A DNA stretch of 64,000 bases. It comes from Fodinibius salicampi. GTDB taxonomy: Bacteria > Bacteroidota > Rhodothermia > Balneolales > Balneolaceae. Shown in pieces: positions 45,471 to 54,834 of the stretch (positions within the stretch are counted from its first letter, which is position 1; each line of letters opens with the position of its first letter). The stretch covers positions 1,364,001-1,428,000 of the forward strand of contig NZ_BAABRS010000001.1 in the NCBI RefSeq assembly GCF_039545095.1, given 5' to 3'. Made by a program: the position numbers and the translations under genes. Under the pieces are notes generated by a model. The model worked only from the letters and a program-made list of their open reading frames with translations, was not told the DNA's origin and did not search any database.

Positions 45471-45752
45471 ATGAGCCAGGAGACTGAACCTAAAGAGCTC
45501 CCAATTGACGGGACCCTGGATTTACACACCTTTAAACCAGAAGATTTGGGGTCCCTTATTCCCGGCTATATTGAAGCATGTCTGAGCAAAGGGATTTTTG
45601 AAATCCGGATTATTCATGGCAAAGGAACCGGCAACCTGCGTCGGTCTGTCCATGCCCTGCTCGATCGCAATCCACATGTAAAATCATATTCTCTGGCTGG
45701 AGACCACAGCGGATGGGGAGCGACCATAGCCACGCTGGAAAAAAATAAATAA
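45471..45752 (+). CDS. Small Smr-domain protein
   Basis: A 93-residue protein that is a single Smr domain: LDLHTFKPED (LDLH motif), IRIIHGKGTGNLRRSVHALL (HGxGxG) and AGDHSGWGATIATL. Smr domains are found at the C-terminus of MutS2 or alone, and have nicking or RNA-cleaving activity. It precedes a MutS-family protein gene by 69 bp on the same strand, which recalls a split MutS2 arrangement. Confidence 0.9.
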   Translation: MSQETEPKELPIDGTLDLHTFKPEDLGSLIPGYIEACLSKGIFEIRIIHGKGTGNLRRSVHALLDRNPHVKSYSLAGDHSGWGATIATLEKNK

Positions 45753-45821
45753 TCACTGCATTTTTCTATTCCTTTCTCTATCCTTTGGCTAAATAGTAAC
45801 GTATCAAAAAAAAATGATGGC

Positions 45822-47651
45822 ATGAGCTATACCTCCGCCTCACTACGCAAGGCACTGGAAAACCAAATTCGTCGGCTTCAAAAGAAAACCGATGACCTTA
45901 AAAACCAGAGCCAACGATTATCGATGATTCGGCTTTTTATCTTTGTGGGAGGACTGGCACTCGTCTATATGGCCGGGAGCTTAGGACCTGAATGGCTGTT
46001 CTGGATTACATTGATCACTTTCATCGGAGGTTTTTATAAGCTCATTACTATTCATAAAAAAATTGATAAATCAGTTGAAAGGTTTACCGTCTGGAAAAAT
46101 ATCCGCCGTAATCAGTTAGCGCGCCAGTCTCTTAACTGGTCAGATATTCCAGATTCCAATGCTATTAAATCATACCAGGATCATCCCTTTGCTTTTGACC
46201 TTAACATTATAGGGAAACACTCCCTGCTAAGTCTGATTAACACAGGACATTACCAGGGAAGCACCGATTTTCTTGCACAATTATTACTTCAACAAGAACC
46301 AGATCCGGAGGAAGTAGCTGATCGGCAGTCCGTAATTAAAGAGTTAAGTTCCAACGCCAGCTTTCGGGATCGCCTGCAATTACTGGCCCAACTGAATAGC
46401 AAACAGGAACTAAGTGATGACTGGACTCTGGAAGAATTGCGTGAGCACCTAAATAACGCTGAAAAGGTCAATTATAATGGTGTCTTATCCCTTTTGGGTG
46501 GACTTTCTATACTCAATATCGTGCTCGGGGTGCTTTACCTTACGGGCTATATCGCACCATATGTCATATTTACTTTTGTGCTTTACCTGGTGATCTACAA
46601 CTTCAACAGTGATAAAATCAGTGGGCTCTACAACGAGGCTTCCCAAATAGTAAAGCTCTTAAAACCTTTCAAGACAATTCTGGAATATCTGGAAACTTAC
46701 TCTTACTCAGGGAATCCTAATCTAAAGGATTTTTGCAGCCCCTTTTGGAAGCGTTCAAATGCACCGTCCGGGTATATAAACCAGATCGTCCGGATTGCTG
46801 GGGCAGCCTCTTCTCAGCAAAGCGAAATCATTTGGGTACTGCTTAACTTTTTAGTGCCTTGGGACCTCTATTATGCACAAAAACTAAGTGGTTACAAACA
46901 GGAAGTAGCTCCCTTCCTGTCTCGTTGGCTCGATCGGTATTATAAACTTGAAGCCCTGAGTTCTCTGGCTAATTTCAGCTGGCTAAATCCGCACTATAAT
47001 TTCGCGCTGCCGGAAACGAATTCTGGTAACCCATTTGAGGCTAAAAACCTGGGACACCCTCTTATTCCGGAGGATGAAAAAGTAACTAATAACCTAACCA
47101 TTCATGAAAAGGGCGAAATCCTGTTAATCACCGGATCGAATATGGCGGGCAAGAGCACTTTTTTACGGACCGTGGGTATCAATCTGGCACTTTACTTCAG
47201 CGGTGGACCCGTAAACGCTTCCTCTCTGACTACCATCCCCTTTCGGTTGTTTAGCAGCATCAACATTACCGATTCCCTCGATGAAGGGCTCTCTCACTTT
47301 TATGCGGAAGTCAAACAACTGCGAAAACTGCTGACATTTCTTGAAGACAATCATCCGATGCCTGTTTTCTTTTTGGTGGACGAAATTTACCGGGGAACCA
47401 ATAATCGCGAACGGCTACAGGGCAGCAAAGCCTTCCTCCAAAATGTAGCCGGAAAAAACGGAATAGGTATGGTATCAACCCATGACCTTGAACTGGCACA
47501 ACTGGAAGAGACCATTCCCGAACTCAGCAACTGGCATTTTTCAGAAACCATTGACGACGGAAAAATGAGCTTCGAATACAAATTAAAATCGGGTCCCTGC
47601 CCTTCTACCAATGCCTTAAAGATTATGGAAATTGAGGGGCTACCGGTTTAA
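45822..47651 (+). CDS. Membrane-anchored MutS-family ATPase
   Basis: A 609-residue protein. The N-terminal half has two hydrophobic pairs (about 32-70 and 222-262), unusual for MutS. The C-terminal third is a MutS ATPase domain: Walker A ITGSNMAGKSTFLRT (about 430-444), LVDEIYRGTNNRE (Walker B plus signature) and VSTHDLELA. It lacks the mismatch-recognition domain I of MutS. Similar proteins occur in Bacteroidota as MutS-related proteins of unknown role. It may act at the membrane on DNA structures rather than in mismatch repair. It lies after the Smr gene. Confidence 0.88.
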   Translation: MSYTSASLRKALENQIRRLQKKTDDLKNQSQRLSMIRLFIFVGGLALVYMAGSLGPEWLFWITLITFIGGFYKLITIHKKIDKSVERFTVWKNIRRNQLARQSLNWSDIPDSNAIKSYQDHPFAFDLNIIGKHSLLSLINTGHYQGSTDFLAQLLLQQEPDPEEVADRQSVIKELSSNASFRDRLQLLAQLNSKQELSDDWTLEELREHLNNAEKVNYNGVLSLLGGLSILNIVLGVLYLTGYIAPYVIFTFVLYLVIYNFNSDKISGLYNEASQIVKLLKPFKTILEYLETYSYSGNPNLKDFCSPFWKRSNAPSGYINQIVRIAGAASSQQSEIIWVLLNFLVPWDLYYAQKLSGYKQEVAPFLSRWLDRYYKLEALSSLANFSWLNPHYNFALPETNSGNPFEAKNLGHPLIPEDEKVTNNLTIHEKGEILLITGSNMAGKSTFLRTVGINLALYFSGGPVNASSLTTIPFRLFSSINITDSLDEGLSHFYAEVKQLRKLLTFLEDNHPMPVFFLVDEIYRGTNNRERLQGSKAFLQNVAGKNGIGMVSTHDLELAQLEETIPELSNWHFSETIDDGKMSFEYKLKSGPCPSTNALKIMEIEGLPV

Positions 47652-47889
47652 GAATTCTTAAATAAAAAGTTAGGAATTATGAACTAGTTTTCTCAAAGTA
47701 TATGCCTGCCTATTTGCAGACTTCTGTTATTTAATATCTGCTTTTTTACTGTGTAATATTTCAAATTACCAGTTGTCTACAGAATATCGAGATTCCATCT
47801 TTAAACCAGAACTATATATATTTCACATCTGCTAAATAAATTTATATTTAACAGTTAGAACAGTAGTTACGAGAACTAAATATATACTA

Positions 47890-48846
47890 TTGAATTTAGT
47901 CCAAAAAATAGAAGACGCACATAAGCGAATCAAAAATGATATTTTTCAAACGCCCCTGCTCTATTCACACTGGCTGAGTAATAGCTGTGATGGTGATGTT
48001 TATCTGAAGTTGGAAAATGAGCAGATTACCGGTTCATTTAAAGCCCGTGGCAGCCTGAATAAACTGAAATGGATTCAAGAGCAAAATCTGGAGAAACACC
48101 CTGTTACGGCCTCCACCGGAAATCACGGATTGGGATTTGCCCGGGCTTGCGAGCTATTGGATATTGATGGGACGGTTTTCCTGCCTCACAATGCGGTGGA
48201 TTCCAAAGTAGAAGCGATTCGCAATTATGAAGTGGATATTCGTTTTCACGGAGACGATCCCTATACTACCGAAAGATATGTCCGCAAACGCGCCGAAGAG
48301 GAAGGCTGGATCTATGTCTCTCCTTACAATGACCCGGAAATTATAGCGGGACAGGGTACCATCGGAAAAGAAATACTTGACCAGCAGGAGGAAATCGATA
48401 ACATTTTGGCCACTGTAGGTGGTGGTGGATTAATCTCCGGCATCGGTTCTTATGTCAAAAATAAACTGCCGGATACATCTATTATAGGATGCCAACCGGA
48501 GCATTCACCCGCAATGAGTGTAAGCGTCCGCGTCGGTGAGTACCAGGAAATTGAATCAAAACCTACGCTTTCAGATGGTTCTGCCGGTGGATTCGAGGCC
48601 GATGCCATTACTTTTGACCTCTGTAAAAAACTGGTAGATGATTTTATCCTGATTTCTGAAGACGAAATTCGGCATGCCATACGTTCTATGATCAGGCACC
48701 ACCATAAAGTAATTGAAGGATCGGCCGGAGTGGCTATAGCAAGCCTGTTAAAAAATCCGCGTCGTTTTGCAGATCAAACTATGGTAATTGTGGTATGTGG
48801 TGCTAATATTGCCCCGGATACCTTACAATCCATTTTATGTTCGTAA
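47890..48846 (+). CDS. Threonine/serine dehydratase-like PLP enzyme
   Basis: A 318-residue fold type II PLP enzyme starting at TTG 47890 (MNLVQKIEDAH), with no ATG nearby. The PLP Lys is in GSFKARGSLNK, the phosphate loop in ASTGNHGLGFA, and the tetraglycine in VGGGGLISG. It resembles catabolic threonine ammonia-lyase and EutB-like hydroxyectoine enzymes, without an ACT domain. It is a distinct paralogue of the serine-racemase-like protein at 29909. Gene context gives no pathway. Confidence 0.85.
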   Translation: MNLVQKIEDAHKRIKNDIFQTPLLYSHWLSNSCDGDVYLKLENEQITGSFKARGSLNKLKWIQEQNLEKHPVTASTGNHGLGFARACELLDIDGTVFLPHNAVDSKVEAIRNYEVDIRFHGDDPYTTERYVRKRAEEEGWIYVSPYNDPEIIAGQGTIGKEILDQQEEIDNILATVGGGGLISGIGSYVKNKLPDTSIIGCQPEHSPAMSVSVRVGEYQEIESKPTLSDGSAGGFEADAITFDLCKKLVDDFILISEDEIRHAIRSMIRHHHKVIEGSAGVAIASLLKNPRRFADQTMVIVVCGANIAPDTLQSILCS

Positions 48847-48888
48847 CCATAAACATTCGTTTACAACCATTAATTAAAATATACCATT

Positions 48889-49572
48889 ATGAGAGCCCTT
48901 ACTTTACTATTAACTTCTTTTCTCGCTTTCGGAACCGTCCAGGCGCAGGATAATACCATCTCTATCAATTCCTCGGCTACCGTTGAAATTCCGGCCGATC
49001 GGTTGGTTTTTAATATCAATATTAATGCCGAAGCAGAAGAGCCTCAGGAAGCATATAAACAACATCAGCAACGGGAACAAATCCTGCTTGATCTCCTGAA
49101 GAAACACCAGATCAAGGAAGAGAACATCAGCTTCCAGCCTATCTCGATCTCAAATATCAATACTCATCGCAATGACCAGGAACCGCGCATTCGCACGCGG
49201 CAGCAGGTAAGTTTAACGCTCTCCGATTTCGACCGGTACGAAGAGATTCAGATTGCACTAATTGAAGGAGGCTATGATGATTTTAGCGGTCAATTTATAT
49301 CAACCGAATCCGACAATGGAAAGGATCAAGCACTGAAGGATGCTCTCCATACTGCCCGCCAAAAAGCTGAGCTCATTGCTGAACAAAGTGGCCTTACTCT
49401 TACGGGTATTCATTCTGTGGACTTCTCATATAATCAGTCACCTCCCCGTCCTATGATGATGGAAATGGCCGCGCGGGATGATGCCTCAGGAAGTCTTATA
49501 TCCGAATATGCACAAACAGTAAGTGTATCCGCAAGTGTATCAGTGAAATATAATTTTATGAAAGTGAATTAA
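48889..49572 (+). CDS. SIMPL-domain (DUF541) periplasmic protein
   Basis: A 227-residue protein with a signal peptide ending VQAQ (about residue 20) and the SIMPL pattern ISINSSATVEIPADRLVFNININAEA, followed by QQVSLTLSDFDRYEEI and repeated beta strands. SIMPL proteins include BP26/OMP28-like antigens and are periplasmic with oligomeric channel-like assemblies; the biochemical role is unclear. Convergent with the tesA-like gene across a hairpin. Confidence 0.86.
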   Translation: MRALTLLLTSFLAFGTVQAQDNTISINSSATVEIPADRLVFNININAEAEEPQEAYKQHQQREQILLDLLKKHQIKEENISFQPISISNINTHRNDQEPRIRTRQQVSLTLSDFDRYEEIQIALIEGGYDDFSGQFISTESDNGKDQALKDALHTARQKAELIAEQSGLTLTGIHSVDFSYNQSPPRPMMMEMAARDDASGSLISEYAQTVSVSASVSVKYNFMKVN

Positions 49573-49599
49573 CCCACTTTAGTATTGGAGGCTATAAAT

Positions 49600-49629
49600 G
49601 GATACTAATTCCTGGAAAAATTAGTATCC
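49600..49629. terminator. Bidirectional hairpin between SIMPL and esterase genes
   Basis: Perfect 11-bp arms GGATACTAATT / AATTAGTATCC (49600-49610, 49619-49629) around an 8-nt loop, between convergent genes. There is no strong T-tract. Confidence 0.6.
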
Positions 49630-49664
49630 TTAGTCTTCAATATTAATAAAACAGCAACCTTTCT

Positions 49665-50300
49665 TTACTCTTCTTTCTTAATTTTTAAGATAGGTTTCAG
49701 CACTTCCCAAACATTTTCGGCCAAAACCTTGTGACCCTCTGCCGTGGGATGAATTCCATCTGACTGATTAAGTTCTTTATTCCCCCCTACACCTTCCAGT
49801 AAGAATGGAACAAGCTCAGTATCGTTTTCTTCAGCAAGTTCAGGATACATTTTACGAAATTCCTCGGTGTATTCCTGTCCCAAATTGGGTGGTACCTGCA
49901 TTCCTGCCAATACAATAGTCGCTTCCGGATACTTTTCGCGTACTTTGTCTATTATCTTTTGCAAATTATCTTTAGTAGTGCTCAAATCCACGCCCCGAAG
50001 TCCGTCATTTCCTCCCAGCTCCAGCACGAATACATCCACGGGCTGCCGAAGCATCCAATCGATCCGTCGAAGCCCCCCCGCCGAGGTCTCTCCACTCAAC
50101 CCTCCGTTAATAACCTTATAGTTCCAGCCCAGAGAATCGATACGTTGCTGAATAAGGGCGGGAAACGCCTCATTCTCGTCAATTCCATGTCCAGCAGTGA
50201 TACTGTCACCAAAGAAAAGTATGCGCTGGGGATTATCTTGTCCATGAACAGACAGGATTAATAAAAAAAACGTAACAAAAAGTGTTAAAAGTCGTTTCAT
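49665..50300 (-). CDS. tesA: Arylesterase / lysophospholipase L1-like SGNH hydrolase
   Basis: A 211-residue protein with a signal peptide ending VHGQ (about 21). SGNH blocks are in order: FFGDSITAGHG (Ser), GGLSGETSAGG (Gly), LGGNDGLRG (Asn) and SDGIHPTAEGH (Asp-His). It is like E. coli TesA, a periplasmic thioesterase/lysophospholipase and arylesterase. It is divergent from the ABC exporter genes next to it, the same arrangement as tesA with ybbA-ybbP in many Proteobacteria. Confidence 0.9.
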   Translation of the reverse strand: MKRLLTLFVTFFLLILSVHGQDNPQRILFFGDSITAGHGIDENEAFPALIQQRIDSLGWNYKVINGGLSGETSAGGLRRIDWMLRQPVDVFVLELGGNDGLRGVDLSTTKDNLQKIIDKVREKYPEATIVLAGMQVPPNLGQEYTEEFRKMYPELAEENDTELVPFLLEGVGGNKELNQSDGIHPTAEGHKVLAENVWEVLKPILKIKKEE

Positions 50301-50423
50301 CAGTTGACTAACAAATAATTACCGTTTTTATTCTTTATGAATCAGGAAACGATTTCTTCCGCAGAATGATTCATTTATCTTTGAAGAATACCAATAACAG
50401 CATTTTAACCAGTTTATTATTTT

Positions 50424-51146
50424 ATGGGTACAAATCATATCTTGGAAGTTACCGATATTACCCAACAATTCAGAAGCGGTGATCAAAAACTTACCGTTTT
50501 AGACCAAATTAATTTCTCTGTGGAGGAAGGCACCACCTGCGCCATTGTGGGACCTTCCGGGAGTGGGAAAACCACTCTATTGGGACTCTGTGCCGGACTT
50601 GATCGGCCTACCGATGGCAAAATAAACCTAAACCAAATTGATCTAGGTCCACTTACCGAAGACCAACGCGCACAAGTACGAAATAAACATGTTGGTTTTG
50701 TTTTCCAAACTTTTCAGCTGGTACCTACTCTTACCGCTCTGGAAAATGTTATGGTTCCACTGGAGCTCAGAGGAACTAATCCCAAAGAAGTCGAACATGA
50801 TGCCCGGGAGTTACTCACTGAAGTAGGACTTGGGGATCGCCTCCAGCACTATCCTGCCCAACTTTCGGGTGGCGAACAGCAGCGCGTTGCCATCGCTAGG
50901 GCTTTTATCAATCGGCCGAAAATCTTATTTGCTGATGAGCCTACCGGTAATCTCGACTCTGAAACGGGCCACACCATAGAAGAACTACTTTTTGATCTCA
51001 ACCGCATCAGCGGCACCACGCTGGTGCTGGTTACACACGACCACTCCCTGGCCGAGCAGTGTCAGCGTATCATTCATCTGAAGAACGGCCGTATTCACAG
51101 CGATGAACGGAACGAACCATCCGAAACAGAAGCCATCAATCAATAA
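50424..51146 (+). CDS. ABC transporter ATP-binding protein (YbbA/LolD-like)
   Basis: A 240-residue ATPase: Walker [10 protein letters not shown] (about 45-53), Q-loop [10 protein letters not shown], signature [14 protein letters not shown], Walker [13 protein letters not shown] and an H-loop VTHDH. It is MacB/LolD-type and pairs with the FtsX-like permease encoded 13 bp downstream. YbbA-type systems act on envelope lipids or lipoproteins. Divergent from tesA. Confidence 0.92.
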   Translation: MGTNHILEVTDITQQFRSGDQKLTVLDQINFSVEEGTTCAIVGPSGSGKTTLLGLCAGLDRPTDGKINLNQIDLGPLTEDQRAQVRNKHVGFVFQTFQLVPTLTALENVMVPLELRGTNPKEVEHDARELLTEVGLGDRLQHYPAQLSGGEQQRVAIARAFINRPKILFADEPTGNLDSETGHTIEELLFDLNRISGTTLVLVTHDHSLAEQCQRIIHLKNGRIHSDERNEPSETEAINQ

Positions 51147-51159
51147 AAGCAGCTCATAT

Positions 51160-53709
51160 ATGCACTCCTTCTTTTCAGGCTGGTCGTGGAAAATGGCATG
51201 GCGCGATGCCCGCTCTAATAAAAAGCGCCTCTTTATTTATATCTCGGCTATTATTATCGGGGTTGCCGCACAAGTAGCCATTACCTCCTTTCGGGACAGT
51301 CTCAACGAAACGATCAATAACCAGTCAAAGGAACTGCTTGGGGCTGATCTTGAAGTTGAAACTGAACAGCCTTTTCCGGATACGCTCAGGGCCTATTTCG
51401 ATGAGCTGGGTGGTGAACAGGCTACCATCACAGAATTTCCTTCTATGGCGTTATTTCCCAAAGGAGGACAAACCCGTTTGTCTAATATCCGTGCTCTGAA
51501 AGGTAATTTCCCGTTTTATGGAACGCTCGAAACGGATCCTGTTTCCGCGCTACAACAATTCAAATCGGATACCTCTGCCCTCGTTGATCAAACATTGATG
51601 ACCCAATTTAACCTGTCGGTGGGCGATTCCGTAAAAGTAGGTCAGGTAACCTTTCCCATAAGCGGCGCTGTAACCAAAGTGCCGGGTGAAGCGGCAGCGG
51701 CCTCCATGGTAGGGCCACGCATCTTTATTCCCCACTCCATGCTCGACTCAACGAAATTGGTACAGCAAGGGAGTCGCATTGAATACAAGCGATATTTCAA
51801 ATTTGAGAATGGCCGGGAGATTACTCCCATAGAATCAAAGCTCGATTCACTCGAAGAGTCTCTTGCTATGGATATTGATATAGAAACCATAGAAGAGCGA
51901 CAGGAAGAGTTAGGCGAAGCCGTTGGTAATTTAGGTAAATTTCTAAATCTCGTTGGCTTCATTGCTCTCCTTTTGGGCGGTATCGGGGTAGCCAGTTCCA
52001 TTCATGTATATATCAACCAGAAAATAAGTACCGCATCGGTACTCCGTTGTTTTGGCGCCTCCTCTAATCAGACTATGAGCATCTTTCTTATACAAGCTAT
52101 AGTTTTGGGCTTTTTGGGGGCACTCGTTGGAACACTCATGGGCGTAGGTATACAATACCTGCTTCCCTCTTTGGTCAGTGACTTCTTTCCGGTGGATATA
52201 GAGCTAACAATATCCTGGCTTGCAATCGGCCTTGGTCTTTTTACCGGTACGGGCGTAGCCCTAGTTTTTGCTCTGCTGCCGCTATTAGCACTCCGTAAAG
52301 CCTCGCCACTCTATGCCCTGCGAACGCTAGAAGAATCTATTACGCAACTGCTCTCACAAAAAGTAAAGTGGACTACCTACGGCCTTATAGCGTTAACCGT
52401 CTTTGGCTACGCTACCCTGCTTACCGAGAGCTGGCGGGCAGGCGGACTTTTTACACTCGGCATGATCGCCGCCTTTGGATTGCTGCTACTTACTGCTCAG
52501 TTACTTATAAAAACAGTTAAACGCTACTTTCCCTCTCATTGGACCTATGTATGGCGACAGGGTTTAGCCAACCTATATCGCCCTCATAATCAAACAGCCA
52601 CCCTGATGCTTTCACTTGGCCTTGGGATGCTGCTCGTAAGTACGCTCTATTTTAGCCAGGATATGCTGATGAAAGAGCTTGATTTTGCCACCAGGGATGA
52701 TGCTCCCAATCTTATTTTCTTCGACATACAGTCTGATCAAAATGAGGGACTCAATAACCTCCTTGATGATCAAGACCTCCCTATACTTCAGAATGTACCC
52801 ATGGTAACCATGCGCCTGGATTCACTGAGGGGACGAAGCATAGAGGCGGTAGATGAAGATACTACCACCGAAGTACATGGATGGGCACTCAGACGGGAAT
52901 ATCGCTCTACCTACCGCGACTCCCTTATCGATTCAGAAACCCTGCTGGAAGGAGAATGGATCGGAACTGCCGATCCTTCCGAAGGCCCTGTACCCGTCTC
53001 TGCAGCCCAGGAAATTGCCGAAGATCTTCAGCTTGAAATTGGGGACTCCCTCACCTTCGACGTTCAGGGTGTCCCGATATCAGCTTACGTGGGCAGTATA
53101 CGAAAAGTTGACTTCCAGCGTGTGCAGCCAAACTTTTTTATGCTATTTCCGGCCGGTGTACTGGAAGCCGCTCCTCAAATTTTTGTAACGATTACACGTA
53201 CTGAGGATACGGAGGCTTCTGCCAGGGCTCAGCAGGCTGTGGTACAGGAGTATCCCAATGTTTCAGCTATAGATGTAAGCCGTATTTTGGAAACTATCAA
53301 TCAGTTTGTAAGTAAAATTTCCCTGGCTATCCAGTTTATGGCTCTTTTCAGTATCATAACGGGACTTATTGTCCTAGGCAGCTCAGTTGCCACCAGTCGG
53401 TTCCAACGTGTTAAAGAGAGTGTGCTTTTACGTACCATTGGCGCCAGCAGAAAACAGATTATCCAAATACTGGCTGTGGAATATCTCTTTTTGGGCGTTC
53501 TTTCCGCCTTAACGGGGTTAATACTTTCCGTAGGAGCCGCCTGGCTACTTGGCTACTTCTATTTTGATATTGCCTTTGTTCCCAATGGATGGGTTATTAT
53601 CGGGGGCACCGCGCTTGTTACAGCCTTAACGATCCTGATAGGCATGGTAAACAGCAGAAGTATCCTTAACAAAACTCCCATTGAAGTATTACGTGCAGAA
53701 ACAACCTAA
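51160..53709 (+). CDS. FtsX-like ABC permease (YbbP-like)
   Basis: An 849-residue protein starting at ATG 51160; an ATG at 51103 would overlap the ATPase gene. It has ten transmembrane helices in the duplicated FtsX arrangement: helix 1 near residue 27, three around 275-385, two in the middle, and four at the C-terminus, with two large periplasmic domains. The C-terminal motif TPIEVLRAET and RFQRVKESVLLRTIGASRKQI are FtsX-typical. With its ATPase it likely forms a YbbAP-type envelope transporter of unknown substrate, linked to tesA. Confidence 0.9.
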   Translation: MHSFFSGWSWKMAWRDARSNKKRLFIYISAIIIGVAAQVAITSFRDSLNETINNQSKELLGADLEVETEQPFPDTLRAYFDELGGEQATITEFPSMALFPKGGQTRLSNIRALKGNFPFYGTLETDPVSALQQFKSDTSALVDQTLMTQFNLSVGDSVKVGQVTFPISGAVTKVPGEAAAASMVGPRIFIPHSMLDSTKLVQQGSRIEYKRYFKFENGREITPIESKLDSLEESLAMDIDIETIEERQEELGEAVGNLGKFLNLVGFIALLLGGIGVASSIHVYINQKISTASVLRCFGASSNQTMSIFLIQAIVLGFLGALVGTLMGVGIQYLLPSLVSDFFPVDIELTISWLAIGLGLFTGTGVALVFALLPLLALRKASPLYALRTLEESITQLLSQKVKWTTYGLIALTVFGYATLLTESWRAGGLFTLGMIAAFGLLLLTAQLLIKTVKRYFPSHWTYVWRQGLANLYRPHNQTATLMLSLGLGMLLVSTLYFSQDMLMKELDFATRDDAPNLIFFDIQSDQNEGLNNLLDDQDLPILQNVPMVTMRLDSLRGRSIEAVDEDTTTEVHGWALRREYRSTYRDSLIDSETLLEGEWIGTADPSEGPVPVSAAQEIAEDLQLEIGDSLTFDVQGVPISAYVGSIRKVDFQRVQPNFFMLFPAGVLEAAPQIFVTITRTEDTEASARAQQAVVQEYPNVSAIDVSRILETINQFVSKISLAIQFMALFSIITGLIVLGSSVATSRFQRVKESVLLRTIGASRKQIIQILAVEYLFLGVLSALTGLILSVGAAWLLGYFYFDIAFVPNGWVIIGGTALVTALTILIGMVNSRSILNKTPIEVLRAETT

Positions 53710-53744
53710 GTATTCAGAAAGATAAAGAAGAGATCCATACAAGA

Positions 53745-53906
53745 ATGGATATAGGTCAAAAAACAACGTATATATCACTGTTTGTTTTGGCAATATGTAT
53801 CCTGCTTACCCTTGTTATCTACCTTTATACAGGTCATTTAGTTATTGTACTACTTATTGCACCCCCTATTATCCACTGGATTCTTAAAAAGCGGAAGGAA
53901 TCTTAA
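53745..53906 (+). CDS. 53-residue small membrane protein
   Basis: A short frame from ATG 53745 to TAA 53904 encoding MDIGQKTTYISLFVLAICIL and a second hydrophobic stretch YTGHLVIVLLIAPPIIHWIL, ending in a basic tail KKRKES (positive-inside). It lies 35 bp after the FtsX-like permease on the same strand, so it may be cotranscribed. Only a weak purine stretch precedes the start. No family recognised. Confidence 0.6.
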   Translation: MDIGQKTTYISLFVLAICILLTLVIYLYTGHLVIVLLIAPPIIHWILKKRKES

Positions 53907-53986
53907 GCCTACAAAAGGAGTATGGAACATAGTGTCTTATAAATGCTTATAATACTACATCTTGTTTAACCAAATAGATATCAGAT

Positions 53987-54673
53987 ATGACAACATTCAA
54001 AAAAGCTACTATACTAACGATTTGTATTGGTTTTTTGGCCTTTACGTTTGAAGGTTGTAAAAACTGGAGTAACACAGCCAAAGGCGGTGCAGGAGGTGCT
54101 GCTGCCGGAGGATTAGCTGGTGCCATCATTGGTAAAGCTGCCGGTAATACGGTAAACGGAGCTATTATTGGCGCTGCTGTAGGTGGAGCAGCTGGTGCGG
54201 CTATCGGTAACTACATGGACCGCCAGGCCGAAGAGATAGACGAAGAGCTTGAGAATGCCAAGGTAGAACGCGTAGGTGAAGGTATTAAAATAACCTTCGA
54301 TTCCGGTATATTGTTTGACTTCGACTCCTATGCCCTGCGGGAAGCTTCCAGGGAAAATATTCGTGAACTTTCCGATATCCTTCAGAAATATGAGGATACA
54401 GAAATCCTGTTTGCCGGGCATACCGACAGCCAGGGTTCTGCAGAATACAACCAGGGACTTTCAGAAGACCGGGCTAAATCGGTAGCCAGTTATACCTCAG
54501 AACAGGGAGTTTCCAGCGAACGCATGATTATTACAGGTTACGGGGAAGAAGATCCTGTAGCCGACAACAGTACCGAAGCCGGACGTCAACAGAATAGAAG
54601 GGTAGAAATCGCGATCTATGCCAACGATGAGCTTAAAGAGAAGGCCAAGAATGGCGAAATAGGCGAAGGATAA
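53987..54673 (+). CDS. OmpA-family lipoprotein with glycine-zipper
   Basis: A 228-residue lipoprotein: signal with lipobox FEGC (about 22), then a glycine-zipper segment (GGAGGAAAGGLAGAIIGKAAG and a second Gly/Ala repeat, about 29-80), then an OmpA peptidoglycan-binding domain with FAGHTDSQGSAEYNQGLSEDRA and NRRVEIAIY. It tethers the outer membrane to peptidoglycan. The YiaD-like type is typical of many Gram-negatives. A good terminator follows. Confidence 0.93.
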   Translation: MTTFKKATILTICIGFLAFTFEGCKNWSNTAKGGAGGAAAGGLAGAIIGKAAGNTVNGAIIGAAVGGAAGAAIGNYMDRQAEEIDEELENAKVERVGEGIKITFDSGILFDFDSYALREASRENIRELSDILQKYEDTEILFAGHTDSQGSAEYNQGLSEDRAKSVASYTSEQGVSSERMIITGYGEEDPVADNSTEAGRQQNRRVEIAIYANDELKEKAKNGEIGEG

Positions 54674-54703
54674 TACTTCTAACTTTCTGAGATTATTATA
54701 TTT

Positions 54704-54736
54704 AAAGGTCCGTACTTCTTAGTACGGGCCTTTTTT
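54704..54736 (+). terminator. Rho-independent terminator of OmpA-type gene
   Basis: Arms 54707-54716 and 54721-54730 (one G-T) with a TCTT loop, then TTTTTTATTT. Confidence 0.9.
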
Positions 54737-54834
54737 ATTTAAAAACTTTCTGATCTAGTTATTTATAAAGTGTCAATCGTTCTTTGAAAAAAAATCTGGA
54801 AAAGAACCTGAGTTTCGGAGTTAGAGTTACTGAA

